Of a stretch of 64,000 nucleotides of DNA, positions 49,899-59,842 are shown in pieces. Both the position numbers and the translations under genes were made by a program. Each line of letters opens with the position of its first letter. Positions within the stretch are counted from its first letter, which is position 1. This DNA is from Stromatinia cepivora (taxonomy: Eukaryota > Ascomycota > Leotiomycetes > Helotiales > Sclerotiniaceae), in NCBI GenBank assembly GCA_014898415.1, contig RCTD01000007.1, positions 1,798,001 to 1,862,000 on the forward strand, written 5' to 3'. Below the pieces are notes generated by a model. It searched no databases. It had not been told where the DNA came from and saw only the letters and a list, made by a program, of their open reading frames with translations.

Positions 49899-49929
49899 GA
49901 TTATAATATTTCCCTGATTGTTATCTTGT

Positions 49930-51254
49930 GGAGGATGTACAGAGTAATTATAAACGGGATAGTTGTTTTTATATTATCGATAAATCTATGGATTGATGTA
50001 TCCTTTCGAATAATGGCCCAATTACTGACAATAATAATATTGCGGTTTTCGTTTTTGATAACCTTTTTTCGAAGTTTCTTGATCTTTCTTTTCTGTAAAG
50101 AAAGATTTGGACCGTTGAGGCTGTAATTGTATACCGATAATCGGCGGTAAATTATTTTGCTTCTGAAATTGTTTATTTTGAAGAGGATTGGAAGAGTGGT
50201 TAAATTATATAGAGGGATTACTCTGTTTTTAACTATAAAGTATATCGAAGGGATCTATTATGTAATATATTTTATTTATGTTTTTTAAATAGCATACTTA
50301 TTTGATTAATTCGTTTTTGCTTTTTGATTATTGAAATGATTTCGAAATTCTTTTTGTAATATAAGAGAATAGATTTATTAGAAGATATTCTTTTCGAATA
50401 CTCTTCATCTTCGATTCGATTTTCTCTTTCAAATTATCGAAATATATTACTGTCACGGGAAATGATTACTATATCAACCCAATTAATCATTCGTCAAGAG
50501 TGGCGTCACTTTTGGTGTGACAATTACAAAGTTGTTTATACTTTGTATAAATTATTATTTGATATAGATTATTTATTGTATAATCAAGTATTGGCGGTTG
50601 CCTTTGTTTAATATTATATTGTATATAAATTCTCTGAATTTTTTTTACGATATATTAGAGTTCGTTGTTCTATTCTTATATTAATACTAGACCGTAAAAG
50701 ATTGTTTTTGAAAGTATTGGATAATATAATCTATTTTCTTTTGATTTATCAGAAAATAGTATCCATCGTTATTTCGAAATATGAGTTTAGTTTGAAAAAA
50801 GAAATCCTTTGTTTCTATAATAATGGAATCTTTATAAAATAAGAGTTTTTGAAGTTTCGGAGATCTTCTTTAAGGAATTGAAATAGAATTAAATATTGCC
50901 TCCCTATTTTTGACAACTATTATCGATAAATTAATTGTCTTTTCTTATATAAAACAGATAAAGATCTCTTTAATCTATTATTGATTTTCTGATCTGAAGA
51001 TTTCGAACTCTTTTTATATATTTTCGAGTCTTTATATTAATTCTATTTCAAACTATATAATGGATTGATGATTTAATACCAACACCTTATCTTCATTACC
51101 GCTTTGAATCCTCGATACATTTTCCCCTCGAATTTGAAAGATATTTGAACTGATCGATGGATCTGGAGTACTTTTTGTTCCTACTATAATTACTCAAAGG
51201 GATATTAATAATGATTAATTGATAAATTACTCTTGAAAATAAAATGAAAAGAAT
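49930..51254 (-). pseudogene. Gypsy D gag with zinc knuckle, RIP-inactivated
   Basis: Minus strand. A decayed gag frame follows the 5' LTR. Near 50.0 kb it reads YYYCQ.LGHYSKGY. Restoring two G-to-A changes in the codons for the first and last positions gives the CX2CX4HX4C nucleocapsid zinc knuckle, the normal end of gag before protease. Upstream, short readable pieces such as IDQFKYLSNSRGKCIEDSKR occur at 51.1-51.2 kb. Stops are frequent. Plus-strand frames here (49926-50126) are shadows. Confidence 0.65.
50451..50522. mobile_element. 72-bp TG...CA micro-element, copy 1
   Basis: TGTCACGGGAAATGATTACT...CACTTTTGGTGTGACA with perfect 5-bp TSD ATTAC (50446-50450, 50523-50527). TGTCAC/GTGACA inverted ends; no coding. 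The second copy, 62608-62679, differs only by transitions. The first ~20 bp resemble the start of the Copia K LTR. Confidence 0.85.
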
Positions 51255-51545
51255 TGTTAAAATTATAAATAATAAAGAATTAATTAATTCTAAAACAATT
51301 ATAAAACTTTTCATTATCTTTTTCTAATTAAAAGAATCTTTTTCTTTTAAATCCAATAAAGAACGATATCAAAATAATAACAAATTATCGATCATATATT
51401 AAAGTTTAGTAAATACAGAGATTTTGCAAAGTTTTCTAATTAATCGATAATAGAACGTTAATTATACACTTGCCTCTAACAATAAAACCACTTCCTTGTA
51501 GAGATTCCTAGCTTTACTAGCAATATCCGTTTAACAACCGTAACA
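51255..51545 (-). repeat. 5' LTR of Gypsy D
   Basis: 291 bp in minus orientation. The outer (right) end is intact (TTTAACAACCGTAACA on plus); the inner (left) end is RIP-altered. Confidence 0.92.
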
Positions 51546-51889
51546 TGATTCATATTCCGACAGAAAGAATTCGGAAAGAGTATATAAAAAAATTATATCT
51601 TTAATATTAAAGGTTAAGAATTTGTATTCCAATATTATATATAATATTATTATATTATTCAATTTTTATTATTATAATTTGATATTTGTTTATTTCACTA
51701 TAGTTTATAAGCCACTACTTCTATATTATAAGATTTATTATCTTCAAATATATAACCTCCAATACTATCGGACTCTAAATAAATCTGAAAGAGAGGGTAT
51801 ATATACTCTAAATGTATATTATATTAATGCTAAATTAATTTTAAATTATATGGTTTATATTAGATTTTTATATATCTTTAAAGTGGCGA
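51546..51889. other. AT-rich junction at the right edge of the block
   Basis: About 340 bp. The frame at 51622-51897 is Tyr/Ile/Leu-rich low-complexity sequence typical of RIPed DNA and is not called. Composition changes sharply to normal near 51.89 kb. Confidence 0.45.
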
Positions 51890-52670
51890 TTTTATAATCC
51901 GATTTACCATCACGGCCAATGGACCTTATAATACCATCCTCACCCAAAAACAACGGCAAATTGAATCCTCTGAGTATCAAACATTTACCACCATCCGCTC
52001 CAAGCTCCCACTTTCTATGCAGAAGGAAGATGTCAACCTTTGGCATGCTAGGATGGGGCATATCGGTGCTCCACAGTTAAAACACCTCGATTCTGAACTC
52101 GACAATATCAAAGTGGTTAATCTTGACCAGCTCCACGAATAGTGTGAAATCTGCCACCTCAAGAATTCGACTCGCATTATCTCCCGCAGGCCTCACGAAC
52201 GTGCAGTGATTGTTTAAGAAGTAGTTCATTTTGATTTAATCTCAATTGACAGATCAATGGGCGATCAAACACATATTTTACACTTCATAGAAGATAAATG
52301 GCAGGCAGATACAGTATGTTTATCACTTGCTCGACAGAACCTAGACACTATTATCAATACTATAGACAGCTTCTTAAATTGGCTTTGGCGTCAATATAGG
52401 CTAATCGTAAAACAATTTTATATTGTCTAAATTGGATTCATTATTAACAAATGGGGCATTTTGATAAGTAGAGAGGGAATAAAAATGCTTAAATCTGTAT
52501 CCGATATTTATGATCAATATGGATTTGCTGAGCGTTCTAAAGGGTGATCATTAATACGGCCACTGGATTGAAGTTTGATAGCAAGCTTCCTGACAATGTT
52601 TTGCCTGAGATATACAAGGCAGTTGGTTACATTCTGAACAGAACACCCGCTGTTCGACCTGGGTGAGAAT
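51890..52670 (+). pseudogene. Copia integrase fragment, not RIPed
   Basis: Plus strand with near-normal composition. From 52016 one frame reads MQKEDVNLWHARMGHIG, EICHLKNSTRIISRRPHERA and HFDLISIDRSMGDQTHILHF. These are the pre-integrase HHCC region (W.HARLGHIG...C..C) and the start of the integrase core (HFDLI, first catalytic Asp). A few isolated stops and frame changes follow. Near 52.58 kb DNVLPEIYKAVGYILNRTPA matches the end of the Copia integrase core. No RT or LTR remains. It belongs to a different Copia family from A/B and K. The near-absence of RIP suggests a single-copy relic, or one below the RIP length threshold. Confidence 0.75.
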
Positions 52671-53119
52671 AACCCCTGTACGCACTAGTGATAGCTTCCT
52701 GTTTGCTTATAAAGAGGCCTCTCCTGTACATAGAATTCTACTTCCTTAGACAATATAACATGGTTAATATCATCCCCATAATTTTTTGCTTCAGCCATAG
52801 CCGCTGAACTCACACTTTGGCCCACGTAAAAACAACACGCCTCGAAGCTCACTCTACGTCGCGCAGGTTTTGTGTGCTAGAGTTATGTCAAAAGACCAAA
52901 GAATTTCTTAAAATATTATTTTCGCACGCTCGAGATGACCGCCTACAATCCTATTCCATACAATTAGGTGCCAACTACCCTGTGCTTCAAAAGCAAAATG
53001 CCTCGTCACACCCGCATAGTAGCAAGCCCGCTCCCACGGCGAGACTGCCACAGATGATGGGCACTGTAGGCTGTATCATGCCACATCAAACTGAGGGTCA
53101 TTGAATTAATAACCTGAGA
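52671..53119. other. Spacer, possible Copia remnant
   Basis: Normal-composition DNA following the integrase fragment. A 95-codon plus frame (52817-53104) has no recognised features. I see no termini. Confidence 0.35.
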
Positions 53120-53560
53120 TCAAAGTCTCTCATCCCCCTTTTTCGTCGTACCAGTAGCATCCTTGTAGATGTGACAAGTCTTCGTATCATTCTCGCCCTC
53201 TATTTGCGCACTGATTACTTCCTCCTTGTCCGCCGGATTGAAACTCGACAGATGAACGGGGTTGCCGTTGCGAGATCTAAGTCCTGTTAAATGGTAAATA
53301 TGATATGAAGTCCATTTATACTTGCTTGATTAAGACACTTTTCAGAGCCCCAAGCTTCTGCAAGCATTGGTTAACACATTATTCCACAAAGCCATCATAA
53401 TAGAACTATCATCATGCCGCTGCAATATAAAAGCTATACATTCCTGTTCAGCTGCTCCCCCAGGCTTTGTATACTGCTCCACTGCACCTTGCCATTCTTT
53501 GGGCAGGCGAGTCCTGTCAAAACCCATCCAGGTAAAAAGTCGTTTAAAAACGCGAGACAT
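53120..53560 (-). pseudogene. Hypothetical gene or remnant, minus strand
   Basis: Two gene-like pieces. The upstream one starts ATG at 53560 and reads ~70 codons (MSRVFKRLFTWMGFDRTRLP, KEWQGAVEQY, AEQECIAFILQRHDDSSIMM). The downstream one, 53283-53120, reads RSRNGNPVHLSSFNPADKEE, AQIEGENDTKTCHIYKDATG and ends GDERL stop. A good acceptor (TTTAACAG) precedes the second piece, but no donor joins them in frame before the stop at the end of the first. The codon use looks genuine in both. It may be a gene with an unrecognised intron, or a decayed gene at the edge of the repeat block. No family recognised. Confidence 0.4.
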
Positions 53561-54562
53561 ATCTTTGTATATGTCGCCGAGATAGATACTCGAGTCTTAT
53601 GGGGCACAATAGTGCTTGGGGAATAATAGTGCTTCAAGAATGAAGATCAATGAGATTCAAGCTAAAGTATACAGACCGAGAGTAATCCAAGGAGCTAAAG
53701 GGAAGCAAACTATACATATATAAGTAATCTTCTAATGATTTGTTCCGCGTGGGATGGGATTGATTGGCTAGCTATTCTCAATAAATTCAAGCTATATAGA
53801 GATCGTGGTAAAATCCAGTGGCTTGATACAATACGAAGAATAAATCGGTTCATTTCCTGTTAGGAAATCAAGCCATTCAAGCAAACAGACATGCAAATAA
53901 GCAACTTGCATAAATATTGAAAGCGTACATGCGGAAATAATCATATGGAAACGGGCATATTGCCTAGAATCTTCTTGCGAACTGGACATCGAACTTCCAA
54001 CAGCAGTAATAACTTATAGCTATAAAAGAAAACAGGCATTCAAATTCAGTTCCGAAGAACAGCAAGTTTGAGCTACAATGGTTGTTGGGTATTACAAAAT
54101 TAATTAACTCAGAATCAACAAGAAGCCAAGGCGCCTCTCCAATTTTCCGTGGAACTCCGGTGCCTACCGCCAAATAGACAAATTCTCAAGACAATTCGCA
54201 AGTTAGGCATGATGACGTAAACTGAGCAAGGAAGGAAGTCGTTAACGAAAAAGACATAGATCGTGGTGGATGGAGGGAATTATTATTATTTTATTTTGCG
54301 GGATACATTTGATATATGATGTGTCTCTCAATGAACGAAACAAACGACCGGAATTGGTCTCGGCGTGACACCGTATTATTTTGGTGTCAATTCTGGTCGG
54401 GTTATTTCATCCACGGTCATGTGGCGCGCTACGCATAGACTAATCCGACATCCATTACTTTGGCTAGATGCAATAAATACATTGTCCTTCTCTATCCACA
54501 GATTTGGAAAATTTTCCGATTCTTTATCCTCGCGCTCTTTCTATCCTCCTCTTGCTTTCACT
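53561..54562. other. Intergenic region upstream of kinase
   Basis: About 1 kb with no supported gene. Short frames at 53792-53989 and 53964-54173 lack features. The last 100 bp before the kinase ATG is pyrimidine-rich (CTCTTTCTATCCTCCTCTTG), as expected for a fungal 5' leader. Confidence 0.4.
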
Positions 54563-56082
54563 ATGGCATCTCTTTTGAGATGGGCAAAGCCTTTTTTGGG
54601 AAGATTCGCATCGATACCTCGTCCGAAATTTCCTTTGGAATTTCCGACAAGTAATTTTCCAACAATTTCTGCGACTGAGATGCTTGAAGAAGAACATTTT
54701 GACGAGTTTAGAAAGAATCAATACTATCCAGTGAAGATTGGCGATATCTTTAAAGATGGCTCTCAGTATCAAGTGATAGGAAAGTTGGGTTATGGAGTTA
54801 CTTCAACCGTATGGCTTGCTCGGGATCTAGAGTAAGTTTACTCCCACCATTCTAATATACTACGATTAGCTCAAAACAATATTGATAAAACTCAGGAATT
54901 ATCAATATGTGACATTGAAAATCTATACGCGCGATCAAACGAATCCAGAAGAATTTCAGATTTATAAAGCTCTAAGCCGGGGAAACTCATCACATCCAGG
55001 CTATCGCCATGTCAGAACGGCTTTGAATACATTCACCATCCCTAGGCAAGGAGGTCATCATCATTGTCTCGTCCAAAAGCCTATGTGGGAGAGTTTCAGA
55101 GATCTACTTAATCGCAATCCCCGCCATCGATTTACTGAAGACTTGCTCAAAGCTGGTTTGAAACAACTTTTCCTTGCTCTTGATTATATACATACAGAAT
55201 GCAAGCTTGTTCATACAGGTAGGTGGATAGAATCAAAACCACGCTTTTAACACCGATATCCTAAATATCTTTGTATTTTGGCTGATTTGTGATTATATTA
55301 GATATTAAGAGTGACAATATTCTTGTTGCAATTGGAGATGAAATGATTCTTGATTCTTTTACTCGAGCTGAGATGATGAACCCCTCTCCGCGGAAATTCA
55401 TTAATGGCATACCAATTTATGCATCTAGACGATTTGGACTACCAAGAACATTTGGTGATGTGGTTCTTAGCGATTTCGGCTCAGTTGTGCGAGGAGACGA
55501 AGATAGAATCCATGATGCTCAGCCAAATATATACCGATCACCTGAGGTAATGCTGAAAGTGAAATGGAGTTATCCAATTGATATATGGAATGTTGGCGTT
55601 ATGGCATGTATAGCCTAATATTGGGATTCTATAGATTCATCAAAGTACTAATTGATTGAGGATATTAGATTTGGGATCTGTTCGAGGACAAGCATATGTT
55701 CTATGGCAATGATACAGACGGCAGGGGTTACTCTACCCGAACACATCTCGCTGAAGTGATTGCTATGATAGGTCAACCTCCATTGGATCTCCTGAGGCGT
55801 GGTGTGAGGAGTCCTGAATTCTTCACCGAACATGGTACGTATATAACACGTTCATGGCAATTCTTCAATTGTATAGACTGATATATTGCAGGAACTTGGA
55901 AACACGGGGTAGAGATTCCAATAATAAGAACAAGTCTAGAAACATCGGAGCAGTATCTTCAAGGAAGAAATAAGGAAATGTTCTTGTCCTTTATAAGGGG
56001 CATGATTCAGTGGCGGCCGGAGGATAGGAAGACCGCCAAGGAATTACTGCAAGATCCGTGGTTAAATGAAGTGATAGAATAG
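54563..56082 (+). CDS. SRPK-like serine/threonine protein kinase, 5 exons
   Basis: Exons 54563-54831, 54896-55218, 55302-55603, 55669-55834 and 55892-56082 give 416 aa. Kinase motifs: glycine loop GKLGYGVTSTVWLARD (~73), VTLKIYTRD (beta3 Lys), catalytic loop HTDIKSDN (~196-203; SRPKs have HTDIKPEN rather than HRD), DFG (~255), YRSPEV, PIDIWNVGVM and GMIQWRPEDRKTAKELLQDPW. The N-terminal LEEEHFDEFRKNQYYPVKIGDIF is the SRPK lead-in. SRPKs phosphorylate SR splicing factors; fungi also carry many divergent SRPK-like kinases of unknown substrate. Intron 3 (55604-55668) begins GCATGT rather than GT. Without splicing it the frame stops at TAA within 15 bp, and splicing restores VM-IWDLFEDKHMF. The start at 54563 follows a pyrimidine leader; an upstream in-frame ATG at 54365 is possible but unlikely. 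Confidence 0.88.
55604..55668 (+). other. GC-AG intron in the kinase gene
   Basis: 65-bp intron with donor GCATGT and acceptor ATTAG. A CTAATTGA-like branch region is present. It restores the kinase subdomain IX-X frame in phase 0. Confidence 0.75.
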
Positions 56083-56206
56083 ACTAGCTAATCATAAGGG
56101 CCTTTTTATACTAAATCTAACCCATTTTCCTCTATCCTATCCTTCAACTCTGTGATCGTGGTCGCCTGCCTTAAGATCACAGACCTGTAAGACCTTCGCT
56201 CGTACC

Positions 56207-56700
56207 TAGGCTGCGCAGAAATAACCCACAACCTATGGGTGCCCGCGGATAATCCGCCCTGTGGATTATCTATTGAAGGTATTACCCACCCCGCAAATTA
56301 TCTATTGAGATTTTAAAATAATTTGCTCTATATAGATTATCTATAGATTATTTACGGATTATCTATTTATCTACAAATTAATGGATTATTTACAAATAAT
56401 TTACAGATTAATAGATTATTTATAAATAATCTATGAATTAATAAATAATTTACACAATTTATAAAGATTAATATAAAAATTAATATAAAAATAACTTCAA
56501 AAATAAACGAATATCTATTAATCTATATAGATTACTTATCAATTTATAGATAATAGATATTCATAAATACCTATAAATAATCCATCAATTATCTATAGAT
56601 ATTTATTCAGATTCTTCAATTATCTATCCTATTAATGGATTATCCATAGATTATCCACCAGAACCATTATCCGCCCCGCGGGTAACCGTTGCGCAGCCTA
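56207..56700. mobile_element. hAT-like MITE with 8-bp TSD
   Basis: 494 bp bounded by perfect 11-bp inverted repeats TAGGCTGCGCA (56207-56217) and TGCGCAGCCTA (56690-56700), flanked by perfect 8-bp duplications CTCGTACC (56199-56206, 56701-56708). 8-bp TSDs and TAG-starting ends fit the hAT superfamily. Subterminal GC-rich blocks (CCGCGGATAATCCGCC; mirrored TTATCCGCCCCGCGGG) surround an AT-rich core built of repeated GATTATCTAT/TAAATAATCTA phrases. No transposase. It sits 117 bp downstream of the kinase stop codon. Confidence 0.88.
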
Positions 56701-56708
56701 CTCGTACC

Positions 56709-57848
56709 AGGGATCAACTGGCGGATGCTCGAATTGAGGAGGCGCTTCCTTTAAAAGAGAAGTGGTTGAAGTAGAGATGAGTTTTGCTAAATTGCAGCAG
56801 CAAAGTGTGTCCTTTAAGCCTTTAAGTGAGGATTAGTTTAGGCCAGTGTGTCTGCTACGCAGGCAGGAAATCGAAGTTAGGACGTGATTGATTGATCGAT
56901 TGATTGATTCCATTTATATCCTGTATCAGTCTAAGACTATGTAAGACGGCTAAAACCATGAGGATTCTAGCAAGTTAAGAAGAAATCCTATTGTAAATAC
57001 AAAAGGGAGTCAAGTTGTGGTAGTCACTGGGGTTCGAGACTAATGATGGGGAAACTCTGCCCCATCTCTTTATTGAAAAGAAGATTGAAGATGCCTAATC
57101 AAACATTACACTCATGATCATCCAAACCAGATCTCTCCGTCAATTCAATTCAAACAACCGTCCTCCATACTACTCTCTGTCCTGTTCGTAACTTCCCGGC
57201 GGTCTTGCCTTGCCTAATATTGACTTCATGAAATCCTACATACAGCAAAGCAGTGACTCTAACGGGGTGCCCAATCCCATAGCCAAAGCAACATTCTCCG
57301 CTGAGTTCCATGGCAGATACGCCTTTTTCTAGGTCGATTCACACCAAACAAATTAAAAGAAATCCATTGCAATTACCCTCAAGTGATTCCGACCAGTAGT
57401 TGTTGTGATACTATCGTCGGCGCTTCAAATCGCGAAACACACGCGCACAAATGCGCAAATTTTCATCCCCCAATATTACATTCAGGAGTACGGACATCAA
57501 TATGGAACACTCTGATCACACAGAAATGGATGAACATCCTAATTCCCATCCATTGATTACCTTAGGTACACCAATGATATCCAGTCCAACCCCCTTCTCA
57601 AATACAAACCATATGATCGTCTCAAGCCTAGCCTTAACCTCCTACCTAAAACATTAGCTCGATCTTTCAATCTAGCAACTTCGAGTTTTCTAGCGATCCT
57701 TTCGTTACACAACCAATTGTTGAAGAGATCTCTACCAGCCCTCTTCGCCCCATTGATCACAATCGGAAACGAGGCCCTCCCTCTATATTCCACAACCAAA
57801 ACAATAAACACCAAAGGATTCATCCAAAACCAGTTATATCTAAAGAAG
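56709..57848. other. Intergenic region, no firm gene
   Basis: Normal-composition DNA. A short frame just after the MITE (RDQLADARIEEALPLKEKWL, ~56.71-56.78 kb) looks like the end of a coding sequence but has no start. A minus frame at 57557-57823 (hydrophobic MNPLVFIVLVVEY then basic RLRLGLRRSYG) could be a second exon or readthrough of the next gene. Neither is called. Confidence 0.4.
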
Positions 57849-58172
57849 CTATTCTAAACTGTCCTGTGATATATCAATCAGCATCTGAACCCAAGCGAAA
57901 ACACGTCCAATAGCCCAAGCTGCAGTCCAGCAATGAAAGCTTCTGATCCAGGAGATATCCACGTACCAAATACAAGCATCGCTTCCGTAGATAGCTGCAC
58001 CTACTGGCTCCCAATCCTCGAAGTTATGCAGTACGACGGATTCGAATCTCGTGATGTTAACATCGATCGGGTGACGCGCTATGGCTACCGCAGATATGAT
58101 GCTGTGCGCAAGAGCTTGTTTGATTATTTCTGAGGCAAGGAAACCTATCAAACCGACAATGATGAATTTCAT
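57849..58172 (-). CDS. Small putative secreted protein
   Basis: 107 aa from ATG at 58172 in a strong CACCATGAAA context. Residues 1-22 form a signal peptide (MKFIIVGLIGFLASEIIKQA, then LA). The mature part is Trp-rich with two Cys (NFEDWEPVGAAIYGSDACIW, SFHCWTAAWAIGRVFAW). No domain recognised. The leader carries a convincing 5' UTR intron (58279-58225) with GTAAGT donor, ACTAAC branch point and AATATAG acceptor, which supports real transcription. The C-terminus is uncertain: a TATATCACAG acceptor near the end and an adjoining hydrophobic frame downstream allow a longer, membrane-anchored alternative. Small secreted proteins near repeat blocks are often lineage-specific in fungi; an effector role is only a guess. 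Confidence 0.55.
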   Translation of the reverse strand: MKFIIVGLIGFLASEIIKQALAHSIISAVAIARHPIDVNITRFESVVLHNFEDWEPVGAAIYGSDACIWYVDISWIRSFHCWTAAWAIGRVFAWVQMLIDISQDSLE

Positions 58173-58224
58173 GGTGTTGGAGGATGGTTTTTACTTAAGA
58201 GGTATTATTTTTGAAGATATGTTT

Positions 58225-58279
58225 CTATATTGGAAGATAGGTTAGTAATTTCCAGCAAGTGTATTTGTTTTTTACTTAC
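58225..58279 (-). other. 5' UTR intron of the small secreted protein gene
   Basis: 55-bp intron, donor GTAAGT, branch ACTAAC about 17 bases before the AATATAG acceptor. A stop codon separates it from the ATG, so it lies in the leader. Confidence 0.65.
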
Positions 58280-58460
58280 CAGGAAGGGCCTGAGGACAGT
58301 TTGACTTTGTTATATTAATTGCTCGAGAGAGTGAGGTGTGCACGATGAGGTCGCACCTGCCTTTGGAGACAAGTATCCTGTGGGATTGAGATAGAACATA
58401 GTATACCGTGCACCATTGCGAAATCGAGAAATTCAAATCCTCATTTAAAGCTTCCATCAT

Positions 58461-59842
58461 CCATCAAATTATATGGCCTCTCTCTCTAACATTCATCATT
58501 CCCTCATCGCGCGTCTATCTCCAAAGGATTGAAAACCACTATGTCTTCCTGTATCACATCTTTGTATTTGTCGCAAAAATCCGTGTATACTTAAAAGTAA
58601 ATAATCCAGCTTCCAATATGCAGATACTGAGTTTGCGATTTATTTGTTTGGCTGGCGCGGCTTCATGTGAAGTGAATGTCTAGATAGTAGTATCTCGAGG
58701 TCCTCTTCCATACCAGAAGAAGTGGGTCGCATCGCCAATACGGCCAACAGCAATACGGAAGGTATAGATAGAACTCGCTTATGAGGGAGGCCCCACACTA
58801 CGAGATCCAAAAATCAAGTAGATTTCCAAAAAAGAGAGAGATAGATGGATATATATATATATGGCTTCAAAAGAGGACCAAAGGAGGATCCAAAAAGTGC
58901 AAAAGCTTCGGGCAAGCCCTACTGCTCACAATACTAGGCCGGGCTTAATTGACAGGAAAGCTAAGAAAGGACTTACAAACTGCCTTTCCGCCAATACTGC
59001 CATGACGAACGTTAGGCTTTCAGGTGTATTGTTGGGAGATGCCGCTACGTTTGAAAATATATATCATAGCTCCTCGCTTCGCGGACTGCCATCCACTCTC
59101 CCATTATACGCGCCATCCTCAAGCCAAACCATCTCAGATTAATTCCTATCGAGTTTCAAAGCCACAGAGTAAGTAAAACATATTGAGTTGAGAGAAATAG
59201 AATAATGTTGAATGAGAATATTGTTTTTATTTCTGTGCCTTGCTAGTATTGAACAGTGGTAGGTCTCATCTTTCATCATTTATGCCTTTACTCCTAGTTT
59301 AGAAGGCCAAATCATTACTCTCTATATTGTAAAGTGTTACATGGTAGGCTCGGGGAAATTCTTCCGTTGTTGAAGTGGTTGAGGTTGAGTAAGTCGCTTT
59401 GAATTACCTCTCTGGATACTTTACAGTACTGGTTCCTTCTATGGAATTTTGTTGTTTATGACTATCGAGCGATTTATTATGGTGCACAGTGAATCAGCTT
59501 TCATTTTCAGCACAATCACTTCACAGTTCATTCTCACTGCCTTGCGATCATCTATCTTGAGCTAATGAGTCATTCCAGAGTTCCTCCTATGCTACTGTAC
59601 TACCATACTGCCTACGTATACAGAACAAGTAAAGAGTCATACAGTCAAAAAACCCAAAACAATGACTACGGCCTTTGAAAGTAATTACAAAAGGGTTCAA
59701 CTTTTGTTCCCATCTTCCCAAACATCCAGACAATATCACAAAACACCTGCATAACATCTACATACCAATCATCGATCACCGACACCCTCATCGCGCTACA
59801 TATACCTACCTACCATATACACTATCGAACAACGTTCACAAG
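58461..59842. other. Intergenic region with one weak ORF
   Basis: A 93-codon plus frame at 58861-59142 (MASKEDQRRIQKVQKLRASP, NTRPGLIDRKAKKGLTNCLS) follows an (AT)n run. It has decent composition but no recognised family or leader signals, so I leave it as a candidate only. The remaining ~1 kb shows nothing else. The final 100 bp is a C/A-rich leader for the next gene. Confidence 0.35.

Larger units (their letters stand above)
49899..51545 (-). mobile_element. Ty3/Gypsy chromovirus D, 5' portion
   Basis: 5' LTR and gag of the element whose pol lies at 23146-29046 on the other strand. In element sense it starts at 51545 (TSD AATCA, read as TGATT at 51546-51550) and runs left to the edge of Copia B. 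It stops after the gag zinc knuckle, exactly where the other half resumes before the protease. A 72-bp micro-element sits inside. Confidence 0.85.

Noticed and set aside
57000..57080. tRNA-like GGTTCGAGACT motif near 57.03 kb
   Set aside because: No matching acceptor stem, D-loop or anticodon arm could be folded around it.
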